From: Leptospira haakeii
Lineage (GTDB): Bacteria > Spirochaetota > Leptospiria > Leptospirales > Leptospiraceae
Assembly (NCBI RefSeq): GCF_002812045.1
Contig: NZ_NPEG01000001.1
Span: 1,113,137 to 1,177,136 of the forward strand
Direction: 5' to 3'
Length of the DNA: 64,000 nt
In this document: one piece after another, positions 17,087 through 25,015 of the stretch
How the letters are laid out: each line of letters starts with the position of its first letter
Numbering within the stretch: the stretch's first letter is position 1
Translations under genes and position numbers: made by a program
Notes under the pieces: generated by a model
Database searches by the model: none
What the model was told of the DNA's origin: nothing
Seen by the model: only the letters and a program-made list of their open reading frames with translations

Positions 17087-17482
17087 ATGAACAAAAACTT
17101 TTATCCTATCCTTTTTATCCCTATTGTCTTATTTTTCGCGTATTACTTTTTTTCTCCAAGTTGTGTTTCCGGCGATTGTAAGAACGGCATTGGGACTAAA
17201 GTTCTGTCCGGATCTTATCGTTATGAAGGCAGTTTCCAAAATGGTTTAGCTCATGGCAAGGGTAAACTTGTGTTAGGAGATGTGGAATCTTACGATGGTG
17301 ACTGGGATCGAGGGAATAAGGAAGGCAGCGGGATTTATAAATACGCCGACGGAACTGTTTATGAAGGTGAATGGAAATTGAATAAGCGGAATGGTTTTGG
17401 CAAATTAATGGATTCTGATGGGAATCTTATTTTTGAAGGCCAATGGAAGGACGATACTCAGGTTTTGGCTAAAAATTTATAA
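17087..17482 (+). CDS. MORN-repeat protein
   Basis: A 131-residue protein with an N-terminal hydrophobic segment (YPILFIPIVLFFAYYFF) that anchors or exports it. It then has three to four MORN repeats: YRYEGSFQNGLAHGKGKLV, YDGDWDRGNKEGSGIYKY, YEGEWKLNKRNGFGKLM and FEGQWKDD. Two cysteines (C25, C30) lie between the anchor and the repeats. MORN repeats bind lipids or proteins; no enzymatic role is expected. Its stop codon TAA shares a base with the ATG of the next gene (TAATG), so it is coupled to the metallo-beta-lactamase. Confidence 0.83.
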   Translation: MNKNFYPILFIPIVLFFAYYFFSPSCVSGDCKNGIGTKVLSGSYRYEGSFQNGLAHGKGKLVLGDVESYDGDWDRGNKEGSGIYKYADGTVYEGEWKLNKRNGFGKLMDSDGNLIFEGQWKDDTQVLAKNL

Positions 17483-18192
17483 TGAAATATATTAGTTTTT
17501 TATTAATTTTATTTTCTGTTTCCGTTTATGGAGAAGAAGGTAAACTCCAGATTACTGAGATTGAGAAAAATGTCTATGTTCACACTTCTTATAAACTTCT
17601 AAAAGAAGGGTATTTCCCTTCTAATGGACTCGTGATTGAAACGGAAGAAGGGATAGTTCTTGTGGATACTGCTTGGGGAGAGGAACAAACTTCTCAGCTT
17701 TTGGATTGGATTTCTGCAAATTTGAAAAAACCTGTGATTGCGGTTATTATCACTCATTTTCATGAAGATAGAGCCGGTGGGATCAAAATATTAAAAAAGA
17801 TGAATGTTTCTTCTTATGCAGGTAAAAGAACGATCTCTATCTTGAAAGCAGAAGGTAATTCTCTACCTGAAAAGTCATTAAAAGATAAGGACATTTTGGT
17901 ATTCGGTAAAACTAAAATTGAGACTTTTTTCCTGGGTGAAGGCCATTCTAAGGATAATATAGTCGTTTGGCTTCCAGGATCTAAAATTTTATTCGGTGGT
18001 TGTTTGGTTAAAAGTGCAGAAGCAAATGAGATAGGTAACACTAAAGACGCTGATCTTAAAGAATGGCCTAAAACAATTCATAAATTAGAAAAGTCATTTC
18101 CAGAAATTTCTGTCTTAGTCCCTGGTCATCAGTCTTGGGGTGGAAAAGAAAGTTTGAAACGTACCCTGGAATTATTGGAAACTTCTAAATAA
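17482..18192 (+). CDS. Subclass B1 metallo-beta-lactamase-like enzyme
   Basis: A 236-residue protein with a cleavable signal peptide (MKYISFLLILFSVSVYG). All six zinc ligands of the B1 subclass are present: H92, H94 and D96 in THFHEDRAGG; H155 in GEGHSKDNIVVWLPG; C174 in FGGCLVKS; H216 in VPGHQSWGG. The text around the ligands is very close to what I remember of Bacillus BcII (GGCLVKS, DNIVVWLP). This is therefore a genuine B1-type periplasmic beta-lactamase candidate and not a generic MBL-fold hydrolase. It is translationally coupled to the MORN gene. Activity is inferred. Confidence 0.9.
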   Translation: MKYISFLLILFSVSVYGEEGKLQITEIEKNVYVHTSYKLLKEGYFPSNGLVIETEEGIVLVDTAWGEEQTSQLLDWISANLKKPVIAVIITHFHEDRAGGIKILKKMNVSSYAGKRTISILKAEGNSLPEKSLKDKDILVFGKTKIETFFLGEGHSKDNIVVWLPGSKILFGGCLVKSAEANEIGNTKDADLKEWPKTIHKLEKSFPEISVLVPGHQSWGGKESLKRTLELLETSK

Positions 18193-18259
18193 TTTTTTTC
18201 ATTGCGAATCTTCGCTTAACGTTTAAGTTCGTTAGATCTTAAATGATAGGCAACCAAAC

Positions 18260-18850
18260 ATGAAAGTTTACGGTACTTCCGTTTCTGGGAATTGTTATAA
18301 AATCAAATTATTATTACATCTATTGAAAATTCCTTATGAATGGATCGAGACCGATACCAGAAAAGGTGAAACTAAAACTCAGGAATTTCTTCTTAAAAAT
18401 CCTGTTGGGAAAGTTCCTCTTTTGGAATTGGACTCTGGAGAATTCCTTTCTGAATCAAATGCAATCTTATACTTCTTAGCAAAGGACACTGAATTCTTTC
18501 CGAATGATCTTTTAATTCAATCAAGGATATTACAATGGATGTTCTTTGAACAATATAGCCATGAGCCTTATATTGCTGTGAATCGTTGGTTAATTCAATT
18601 CCAGAATAAAAAGGATGATCCTAAAATTCAAGGTAATCATGCCAAGGGACTGGATGCTCTCAGGATCATGAATGATCATCTTTCCGCAAATAAATTCTTC
18701 GGCTCCCAAAGGCCGAGTATTTCTGATATCTCTCTCTTCGCATATACACATGTGGCGGAAGAAGGTCATTTCCCACTTTCTGGTTTTCCAAACTTGAGTT
18801 CCTGGGTAGAAAGGATAAGAGAGATCCCGGATTTTGTTCCGATATACTAA
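18260..18850 (+). CDS. Glutathione S-transferase family protein
   Basis: A 196-residue cytosolic protein. The N-terminal thioredoxin-like domain begins MKVYGTSVSGNCYKIKLLLH and holds the glutathione-site motif VGKVPLLELDSGEFLSESNAILYFLA (cis-Pro and ES pair). The C-terminal all-alpha domain contains PSISDISLFAYTHVAEEGHF, the usual N-capping box region. It conjugates or reduces substrates using glutathione or a related thiol. No clear ribosome binding site is visible. It stands alone between the beta-lactamase and a hypothetical gene. Confidence 0.9.
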   Translation: MKVYGTSVSGNCYKIKLLLHLLKIPYEWIETDTRKGETKTQEFLLKNPVGKVPLLELDSGEFLSESNAILYFLAKDTEFFPNDLLIQSRILQWMFFEQYSHEPYIAVNRWLIQFQNKKDDPKIQGNHAKGLDALRIMNDHLSANKFFGSQRPSISDISLFAYTHVAEEGHFPLSGFPNLSSWVERIREIPDFVPIY

Positions 18851-18988
18851 GAGAGTGTATATCAGAAGAAATACATTTCCGGATTGGAGCAAAGGTGCAT
18901 GTGCGCTTTTCTAAATTCTCCTTGATTCCTCACTTTTGGTTTCCATATTCTACCGTTAAGATTCGGCCGATCCGATCCCGGCGAAAAA

Positions 18989-19516
18989 ATGGCGAAATAT
19001 TTAACTTCCAAGATCTTACTAACGTATAGCATCGCTGCTATTCTTATCGTTTTGGGGATTTCTCTATTTTCTTTTTTCCGAAATAGCTCAGTTGATCCAG
19101 TCTTTACGGATCGTTTTGAATTTAAGGGCCTAACAAGAGCACAGGCGGAGAAGTTGGGGATCCTCGGCATTCCGAACGGTGTATCTGATTACTTTATCAA
19201 ACGTTGTGGGTTTAAAGAATCTTGGGTAGTTTTTTCAAAATATAAGGTAGAAGGTTCCGAGTTGAGGAAATCAATTCTGGAAGGATTTAAAAACCATCCC
19301 GGTTTGGATCTCAGATTCGATTCTTATCCGAGTGACTGGCCTAAAAATTTTGATCAAGGAAATTGTAGGCCCGATTGGTGGGAGCCTTGTCCTAAAGGTT
19401 TTTGGGCGGAAATTTCCGAGAACCCCCGTGTTGTAGCTCATAAAGACGGATTCTATCTCTGCGAGGGCGGCAAAGAACTCAGATGGTTCGTTTTTCATTT
19501 TAGAAATATCCTATAA
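18989..19516 (+). CDS. Hypothetical anchored protein
   Basis: A 175-residue protein with one N-terminal membrane segment (ILLTYSIAAILIVLGISLFSFF), so the rest is probably periplasmic. The mature region has five cysteines (C69, C129, C136, C155 among them) and a Trp/Pro-rich stretch (RPDWWEPCPKGFWAEIS), suggesting a small disulfide-bonded domain. No known family was recognised. It ends 10 bp before the RDD-protein gene and probably shares its transcript. Confidence 0.6.
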   Translation: MAKYLTSKILLTYSIAAILIVLGISLFSFFRNSSVDPVFTDRFEFKGLTRAQAEKLGILGIPNGVSDYFIKRCGFKESWVVFSKYKVEGSELRKSILEGFKNHPGLDLRFDSYPSDWPKNFDQGNCRPDWWEPCPKGFWAEISENPRVVAHKDGFYLCEGGKELRWFVFHFRNIL

Positions 19517-19526
19517 TTGCTTACTA

Positions 19527-20120
19527 ATGAAGAGTATATTCGAAAAAATTAATACTGAAGAAAAACATTTGGCATACGCAAGTTTAAGCAGAAGAGTTTA
19601 TGCTCAATTTTTGGATTTTTTGATCCTATGTCCTGTTTTGGTCCCTCAAGTTATGGTTTTTTATCATCATAATAAGATGGTCTATGAGCTATTTCCCTTC
19701 TACACTGCTTTACATTCCTTACTTTATATCGGATATAGATTCGTTATGCATGCATTATACGGCAGAACCATTGGAAAGGCGTTTGCAGGGATAATTGTTA
19801 CCGATTCTTGTAAAGGGCGTTTAGGATGGATCAGGTCTTTTATTAGGACCCTACCGGAGCTCGCTTTGTCTTTAGTCACTATCATGAGTGCAGTATATGA
19901 TTCCAGGATATTTATGGAACACCAAGCGGAAATGGAAGGTTTACCTTTGGCTGGTGTTTATAGAATCTTAAATAAATGGAATCCTTTGGATAATTTTACC
20001 TTTTGGGATTCGATAATATACTATGGGATTTCGGTGCTTTATATCCTCTTTTCTCACAAAAGGACCGCATTACACGATCTTTTTGCAGGGACCAGAGTGC
20101 TTCGTTTTAAAGCAGAATAA
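19527..20120 (+). CDS. RDD-family membrane protein
   Basis: A 197-residue membrane protein. The RDD signature appears as SRRVYAQFLDFLILCPVLV in the first segment (R, then LD). The second block YGRTIGKAFAGIIVTD lies after the second membrane segment, and HKRTALHDLFAGTRVL near the C-terminus carries the final D. RDD proteins are small membrane proteins of poorly defined transport or adaptation function. Ten bp follow the previous gene. Confidence 0.85.
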   Translation: MKSIFEKINTEEKHLAYASLSRRVYAQFLDFLILCPVLVPQVMVFYHHNKMVYELFPFYTALHSLLYIGYRFVMHALYGRTIGKAFAGIIVTDSCKGRLGWIRSFIRTLPELALSLVTIMSAVYDSRIFMEHQAEMEGLPLAGVYRILNKWNPLDNFTFWDSIIYYGISVLYILFSHKRTALHDLFAGTRVLRFKAE

Positions 20121-20165
20121 GGTTCTTGGAGCTTTTCGGGAAATAAATTTCCTATCTACAATCTC

Positions 20166-20193
20166 TTGACTCATATTCCGTAAATGTTATACT
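20166..20193 (+). promoter_or_regulatory. Promoter implying a leaderless mRNA
   Basis: TTGACT (20166-20171), a 16-bp spacer, then TATACT (20188-20193). The expected start point, about 7 nt after the -10, falls on the A of the ATG at 20200. No Shine-Dalgarno sequence precedes that ATG. Confidence 0.55.
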
Positions 20194-20199
20194 ACAAGC

Positions 20200-20958
20200 A
20201 TGCGGATCTTCGACTCTCATTTTCATATCATAGATCCAAGATTTCCTTTGGTGCCCAATCACGGCTTTTTGCCGGAGCCGTTTACGGTTTCAGACTATAA
20301 TAAGCAGGCGGATTGGCTTAGGATCAAAGGGGGGGCTGTTGTTTCCGGTTCTTTTCAAGCCTTTGATCAGACATATTTGTTGGATACACTTTCCGTATTA
20401 GGAAAAAATTATGTAGGTGTAACCCAACTTCCCGCAAATACCAAGGATTCCGAAATTTTATCCCTTCATAAAGCAGGGGTGAGAGCTATTCGATTTAACG
20501 TTAGAAGGGGAGGCTCTGAGGAAATTTCTAAGATTAAGGAAATGGGAGCCAGAGTTTATGATCTCGCAGGTTGGCATATCGAATTATATATAGATGCAAA
20601 AGAGATAGACGAATTTTTAGAAGAAGTGCTGTTATCCCTGCCTAAAGTATCGATTGATCATTTGGGATTGTCTAAAGAAGGATTTTCTACCATTCTGAGA
20701 TTAGTAGAAAAAGGAGTAAGAGTGAAAGCGACCGGGTTCGGCAGAACCAATATGGATATACGATCTGCTTTGGTGGATATTGCTGAAATTAATCCGGATG
20801 CGCTGATGTTCGGGACGGATCTTCCTTCTACACGTTCTCCCGCTCCTTTTACTGAAGAGGATCTCCATTTAGTTACTGATACACTCGAAGGTGAGTTATT
20901 GCAAAAAGTATTATATTCGAATGCTATGGAATTTTATGGAGTAAACGTAAAAGTATAA
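20200..20958 (+). CDS. Amidohydrolase-family (TIM-barrel) hydrolase
   Basis: A 252-residue protein beginning MRIFDSHFHIIDPRFPL, with the HxH metal motif at the end of strand 1. Further family elements are VSIDHLGLS (the strand-6 His region) and LMFGTDLPSTRSPAP, with the late aspartate and the GTDxP motif of amidohydrolase-2 / pyrone-dicarboxylate hydrolase-like enzymes. It probably hydrolyses a cyclic ester or amide, or decarboxylates a small acid; the substrate is unknown. The promoter just upstream suggests a leaderless transcript. It is convergent with the SDR gene, with a 1-bp gap. Confidence 0.85.
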   Translation: MRIFDSHFHIIDPRFPLVPNHGFLPEPFTVSDYNKQADWLRIKGGAVVSGSFQAFDQTYLLDTLSVLGKNYVGVTQLPANTKDSEILSLHKAGVRAIRFNVRRGGSEEISKIKEMGARVYDLAGWHIELYIDAKEIDEFLEEVLLSLPKVSIDHLGLSKEGFSTILRLVEKGVRVKATGFGRTNMDIRSALVDIAEINPDALMFGTDLPSTRSPAPFTEEDLHLVTDTLEGELLQKVLYSNAMEFYGVNVKV

Positions 20959-20959
20959 T

Positions 20960-22066
20960 TTATTCCTTTTTAAAGACCCGATCTGCTATCCTTTTAACGA
21001 TCCAAGAAGGAAATATTTTCGTAGAATAATAATGTGCCTTATTCATAACTCCAGGAATTGATCTTTTAGTTTCGTTTTGGATTGTTTTGAATGCGACCTT
21101 AGCCACATCTTTCGGATCCATTGCGATAGAATAGGCAAGATTTCCTAAACCTCCTTTTTTGCTTTCCTTATGGATTCCCGCGACTGAAAGAAAATTTGTT
21201 TTGGTAGTTCCTGGATATAAAATTCCAAGTTTGACTCCATAAGGAGCAAGTTCTGCTGCTAATGCTTCTGAAAAACTAACTACATAAGCTTTACTGGCTG
21301 CATAAGCTGCCATATAAGAAAGAGGCTGCAAAGAAGCAGTAGATGCAACGTTTAATATAAAACCGTTCTTACGTTCTATCATTCTTTTTGAAAATTCATT
21401 AGAAAGTCTGGTAACTGCGTTCATATTTAGTAGAAGCATCGAATCTACTTTTTCCGGTGAAAGTTCCCAGGATTTTCCCCACAGCCCGAATCCTGCATTA
21501 TTGACTAGGACATCTATGTCCAAATTTAGTTTGGAGACCCATTTTAAAATTTTAGGAATACTTTCGGATTGAGTGAGATCTACTTCTAAGGTTTCTAATT
21601 TTCCTGAAGGATCTATTTTTTTGCATTCCGTATGGAGAAGTTTTAATTCTTCTTTGGAAATGCTGACTACTAGTACTTGATACCCTTGTTTATATAATAA
21701 AATAGAAAGTTCTTTTCCTATTCCGGAAGATCCTCCGGTGACTAAAACTGTCTTTCTGATTTCTACTAAAATCTGGTTGAGTATGGTTAACAAATCATAA
21801 ATCTTATTTAAGAAATTCGGTTCTTCAATAGGAGAGCCCAAAGTATCTGCAATGCCCTTCGATTCATCTCGCAGCCATATTAAAGAACTAACGTCTTTAT
21901 ATAGAAACCCATGTTCCATTTTATCTAGAATCCGCAAATCTCTTTGATAAGTGTTCTTGGAATAAAGAGTTCTATGTTCTTTAATTTTTTGGCTAATATA
22001 TTTGTGTAGTTCGCTTGCCTTTCGAACATTCATTTCTAAATCTATTTTTTTCTCTTTTAGCCGCAT
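20960..22066 (-). CDS. SDR-family oxidoreductase with an N-terminal extension
   Basis: I use ATG 22066, preceded by AAGGGA; an in-frame start at 22120 is less likely. The first ~105 residues are charged and helical (MRLKEKKIDLEMNVRKASEL...) and are not part of the standard fold. The SDR domain then begins TVLVTGGSSGIGKEL (the cofactor glycine motif), with DVLVNNAGFG, catalytic NVAST..., and YMAAYAASKAYVVSF holding the Y-x3-K pair. It resembles DltE/YdfG-like reductases. The extension could be a partner-binding or regulatory helix region. The substrate is unknown. Confidence 0.85.
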   Translation of the reverse strand: MRLKEKKIDLEMNVRKASELHKYISQKIKEHRTLYSKNTYQRDLRILDKMEHGFLYKDVSSLIWLRDESKGIADTLGSPIEEPNFLNKIYDLLTILNQILVEIRKTVLVTGGSSGIGKELSILLYKQGYQVLVVSISKEELKLLHTECKKIDPSGKLETLEVDLTQSESIPKILKWVSKLNLDIDVLVNNAGFGLWGKSWELSPEKVDSMLLLNMNAVTRLSNEFSKRMIERKNGFILNVASTASLQPLSYMAAYAASKAYVVSFSEALAAELAPYGVKLGILYPGTTKTNFLSVAGIHKESKKGGLGNLAYSIAMDPKDVAKVAFKTIQNETKRSIPGVMNKAHYYSTKIFPSWIVKRIADRVFKKE

Positions 22067-22182
22067 TGTGAGTCCCTTTTCGATTTCGCAATAGATCCAT
22101 GATGATTTGAAATCTGTCAAAGCCTTTCAAAACCTGAAAAATCTAGCTTGCTCCTTGGAAAAAGGAATTTAATATTCCCGGG

Positions 22183-22815
22183 ATGTCTCCTTTATTCCAA
22201 CCTTTAAAAACATATTTGGATACTAAACTTTCTTTGATCGATAAGATTTCTAAGGAAAGAAAGGCGGTTCTTTCCTCTTTAGCGGATTTTATTCTACAAT
22301 TTTTCGAGACCAAACAAAAAGCGAATTTAGTTTTTATATGCACTCATAATTCGAGAAGGAGCCAGATCGCTCAGGCATTCGCAGCATGTATTCCTCACTA
22401 TTTTGATTTTCCTGGAGTTAAATCTTTTTCAGGCGGAACAAGTATCACTGAGTTACATCCAAATGCGGAGAAGGCTTTAGAGAATTGTGGATTTCGTATT
22501 GAGAACCAGGGACCTCCTCGCAATCCTAAATATTCAATTTGGTGGGCAGATGGAACTCCTCCTTTGATCGCATATTCTAAAAAATTCCAAGATGTTTCGA
22601 ATCCAGCATCTGAATTCATTGCGGTTTTAGTATGTTCTCAAGCGGATGAGTCCTGTCCCTACGTTCCAGGAGCAGAAGCAAGGATCTCACTTCCTTTCGA
22701 AGATCCTAAATCAGCAGACGATTCCGAAAATCCTTTGGAGAAATATTTGCAAACCTGCGATCAAATCGCTTCGGAACTTCTTTACACTTTCCGGGAAGTA
22801 AAACAGAAACTTTGA
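22183..22815 (+). CDS. ArsC / low-molecular-weight phosphatase-like protein
   Basis: A 210-residue protein with an N-terminal helical extension of ~50 residues. The phosphatase core begins NLVFICTHNSRRSQIAQAFA, with the CX5R loop (C-THNSR-R). SFSGGTSITELHPNAEKALENCGF and SQADESCPYVPGAE continue the pattern of thioredoxin-coupled arsenate reductases and of LMW tyrosine phosphatases. The lone-standing context, with no ars operon, leaves arsenate versus phosphotyrosine open. The C-terminal cysteine in DESCPYVPGA corresponds to the second redox cysteine region of ArsC-type enzymes, slightly favouring that reading. Confidence 0.8.
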   Translation: MSPLFQPLKTYLDTKLSLIDKISKERKAVLSSLADFILQFFETKQKANLVFICTHNSRRSQIAQAFAACIPHYFDFPGVKSFSGGTSITELHPNAEKALENCGFRIENQGPPRNPKYSIWWADGTPPLIAYSKKFQDVSNPASEFIAVLVCSQADESCPYVPGAEARISLPFEDPKSADDSENPLEKYLQTCDQIASELLYTFREVKQKL

Positions 22816-22830
22816 GATTCTTTCTATTCT

Positions 22831-22846
22831 TGTTGGAATTCCTACA
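22831..22846. repeat. 16-bp palindromic repeat, inverted copy
   Basis: TGTTGGAATTCCTACA is the exact reverse complement of the element at 15833-15848. It lies in the gap between the ArsC-like gene and map, about 44 bp before the map start codon. Confidence 0.65.
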
Positions 22847-22889
22847 TTTATCGTTTGCCACCTAATTTCTTTCTGTAGAATTAATATTT

Positions 22890-23636
22890 ATGACGGTTCG
22901 TAATAAGGAAGATCTGGAAGCATTACAAAGGATTGGCAAGATCACTGCAGAGACCTTGATCAAGATGAGAGAAGCTGCTAAACCAGGAATTAGCACCAAA
23001 GAATTGGATCGTATTGCGTATTCTTATTTTTCTAAGTTTGGGGCGAGAAGCGCTCCTCAGCTCATGTATAAATTTCCAGGTTATACGTGTATTAGTTTAA
23101 ACACTGAGATCGCTCATGGAATTCCAAGCGACCGTATCTTGAAAGAAGGGGACCTTCTGAATCTAGATGTGTCCTTGGAACTAAATGGATATTTTGCAGA
23201 TACCGGTTTTACTCTGATTGTTGGAAAGGATGAAAAAGGTTTAAGCAGACTTTTAGACGTTTCTTCCGAAGCATTAAAGCTTGCTCTTTCAGGTGTAAAG
23301 ACTGGAGAAAAACTGAATTCAATCGGAAGAACGATTGAGAATACGGCTAAGAAGAACGGATATAAAGTGATTCGTACCCTATGCGGACATGGGGTAGGAA
23401 AATCTCTCCATGAAGAACCATTCGATATTTGTAATTATTACGAACCTAGAGATAAACGAATTTTAAAATCGGGACAGGTCATTGCGGTGGAAACTTTTGT
23501 TTCAACTGGAGCAGAAGACTTCATAGAACAATCAGATGGATGGACTCTAAAAACTCCTGATGGTTCTTTTACTGCTCAGTTCGAGCATTCAGTAATCGTT
23601 ACTGAAAATGGACCGATTATTTTAACAGCGGCATAA
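22890..23636 (+). CDS. map: Methionine aminopeptidase, type I
   Basis: A 248-residue cytosolic enzyme of typical type-I length, without an N-terminal zinc-finger extension. All five metal ligands are present: D93 (NLDVSLELNG), D104 (FADTGFT), H167 (CGHGVGKSLHEEP), E201 (IAVETFVSTG) and E232 (AQFEHSVIVTENG). It removes the initiator methionine from nascent proteins. No Shine-Dalgarno sequence is obvious before ATG 22890; TTGCCA and TAGAAT (22855-22881, 15-bp spacer) would give a very short leader. It is followed at 8 bp by a small membrane-protein gene. Confidence 0.96.
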   Translation: MTVRNKEDLEALQRIGKITAETLIKMREAAKPGISTKELDRIAYSYFSKFGARSAPQLMYKFPGYTCISLNTEIAHGIPSDRILKEGDLLNLDVSLELNGYFADTGFTLIVGKDEKGLSRLLDVSSEALKLALSGVKTGEKLNSIGRTIENTAKKNGYKVIRTLCGHGVGKSLHEEPFDICNYYEPRDKRILKSGQVIAVETFVSTGAEDFIEQSDGWTLKTPDGSFTAQFEHSVIVTENGPIILTAA

Positions 23637-23644
23637 AAACAAAA

Positions 23645-24169
23645 ATGATCACTATAATTTTAAACATACTTCCTATTCTGATATTCGTTCTGGTATTTAC
23701 TATTGCCCTATGGGATAGGAAACAAAAGGAAACTTTTTCTATAAGATATTTTGGCTCCTTCTTCCCTGCTATTTTATCTGGAGAATTGAGATCTGATATT
23801 AACTCAGCGTCTGCTCAATTTGAAAAAGCAGGATATGCCGTTCAGAAAGAAGGAGATAAACTTCTTTTCCAAAACGCTTCTCAATTGGCGAAACATAGAA
23901 ACTGGTTATGGTCTTTTGGTTATGCCAAGAAGACGGGGAATGGATCTGTTCAATACAAATTATTTATTAATTTAGGTTCTGTGCTCACTGTGCCTGCTGC
24001 ATTATTTGTAGTGGCATTTTATGGAATGTTGGTGCAGAATAATATCCCGAAAGAGCAAGTTTCGATTGCGCCTTACTTTTTCCTTGGATTTGCATTTTTC
24101 TTTGCCATTGCTAGTTTTATTTCTCAAACAATCAAAGAGAGAAGTTTCCTTAAGAAAAATCTTTCTTAA
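23645..24169 (+). CDS. Hypothetical membrane protein
   Basis: A 174-residue protein with an N-terminal membrane segment (MITIILNILPILIFVLVFTIALW) and two more near residues 104-125 and 140-158. A ~75-residue soluble stretch lies between (DINSASAQFEKAGYAVQKEGDKLLFQNASQ). No known family was recognised. It lies 8 bp after map and 9 bp before the BASS-type transporter, so the genes from 22890 to 26142 look like one operon. Confidence 0.65.
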   Translation: MITIILNILPILIFVLVFTIALWDRKQKETFSIRYFGSFFPAILSGELRSDINSASAQFEKAGYAVQKEGDKLLFQNASQLAKHRNWLWSFGYAKKTGNGSVQYKLFINLGSVLTVPAALFVVAFYGMLVQNNIPKEQVSIAPYFFLGFAFFFAIASFISQTIKERSFLKKNLS

Positions 24170-24178
24170 AATTAGAAA

Positions 24179-25015
24179 ATGTTAATACGGATCGTACTTA
24201 TTCTTCTTTCCCTTTCCTCTATGTATGGTTTGGGATTGAGGATCGAAAAAAAGGAACTGGGTTCCTGGTCCAAATTTGTTCCAATCCTAGTGTTCGCATT
24301 CTTTTGGAATTTTGGGATACTTCCTTTATCTGTATTTTTTGCAGAAAATCTTTTAGGAGTATCTGAACTTGCGTTTGCAGCAATTTTTCTTTGTGCTGCT
24401 TCTCCGGGAGGAGCGTCTGGGGGATTGTTTGTATTAAGGGCAAAAGGAAATCCTGCATTAGGCGGAATGTTGATTGCGTTATTGAATGGTGCGAATACAG
24501 TTCTTACTCCTTTGATATTTTCTATCTACCAAGGTGGTTCTGGCTTTAACTTCGATCTTTTCCTAAAACTTTTTTTGATCGGAACATTTTTACAAGGTTT
24601 ACCTTTGCTTCTTGGCTTATTAAGCAAATACTTCTTCCCTAAATTTTTCGACCCTATCGCTCCTTGGGTAGAGAAATTTAGTACATTTTGTTTGGTATTA
24701 TCTATCTTACTTTTGATCTTTCAATACGGAGAATATGCGTTGAGTCTAGGCTGGATTGCTTGGATTGGTGCTGCGGTAGCGGTAGGACTTTCACTTCTTC
24801 CTGGGATCTTTTTATTTAATTCGACACAAGATATTAGAGCCTCCTTATCCATGGTTTCTGGGATCAGAAGTTTGTCATTGGCACTTCTTCTTGCGGAACT
24901 TCATCTCAAACAAAGCGAAACATTACTTACTGTTCTTATGTATGGAACAGTGATGTATTTAATTAGTGCGATAGCTGCAGAATTTTGGAATGGAAAGAAG
25001 AAGATCCAAACATGA
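24179..25015 (+). CDS. BASS-type (bile acid:sodium symporter-like) transporter
   Basis: A 278-residue polytopic protein with eight to nine membrane segments. The segment AAIFLCAASPGGASGGLFVLRAKGNPALGG matches the conserved 'PGGxxSN...A.GD..L' crossover region of BASS-family carriers, although the usual N is replaced here (GGASGG). NGANTVLTPLIF corresponds to the next conserved helix. Family members import bile acids, pantoate, pyruvate or other organic acids with sodium. The substrate is not predictable. Its stop overlaps the next start (ATGA at 25012). Confidence 0.75.
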   Translation: MLIRIVLILLSLSSMYGLGLRIEKKELGSWSKFVPILVFAFFWNFGILPLSVFFAENLLGVSELAFAAIFLCAASPGGASGGLFVLRAKGNPALGGMLIALLNGANTVLTPLIFSIYQGGSGFNFDLFLKLFLIGTFLQGLPLLLGLLSKYFFPKFFDPIAPWVEKFSTFCLVLSILLLIFQYGEYALSLGWIAWIGAAVAVGLSLLPGIFLFNSTQDIRASLSMVSGIRSLSLALLLAELHLKQSETLLTVLMYGTVMYLISAIAAEFWNGKKKIQT

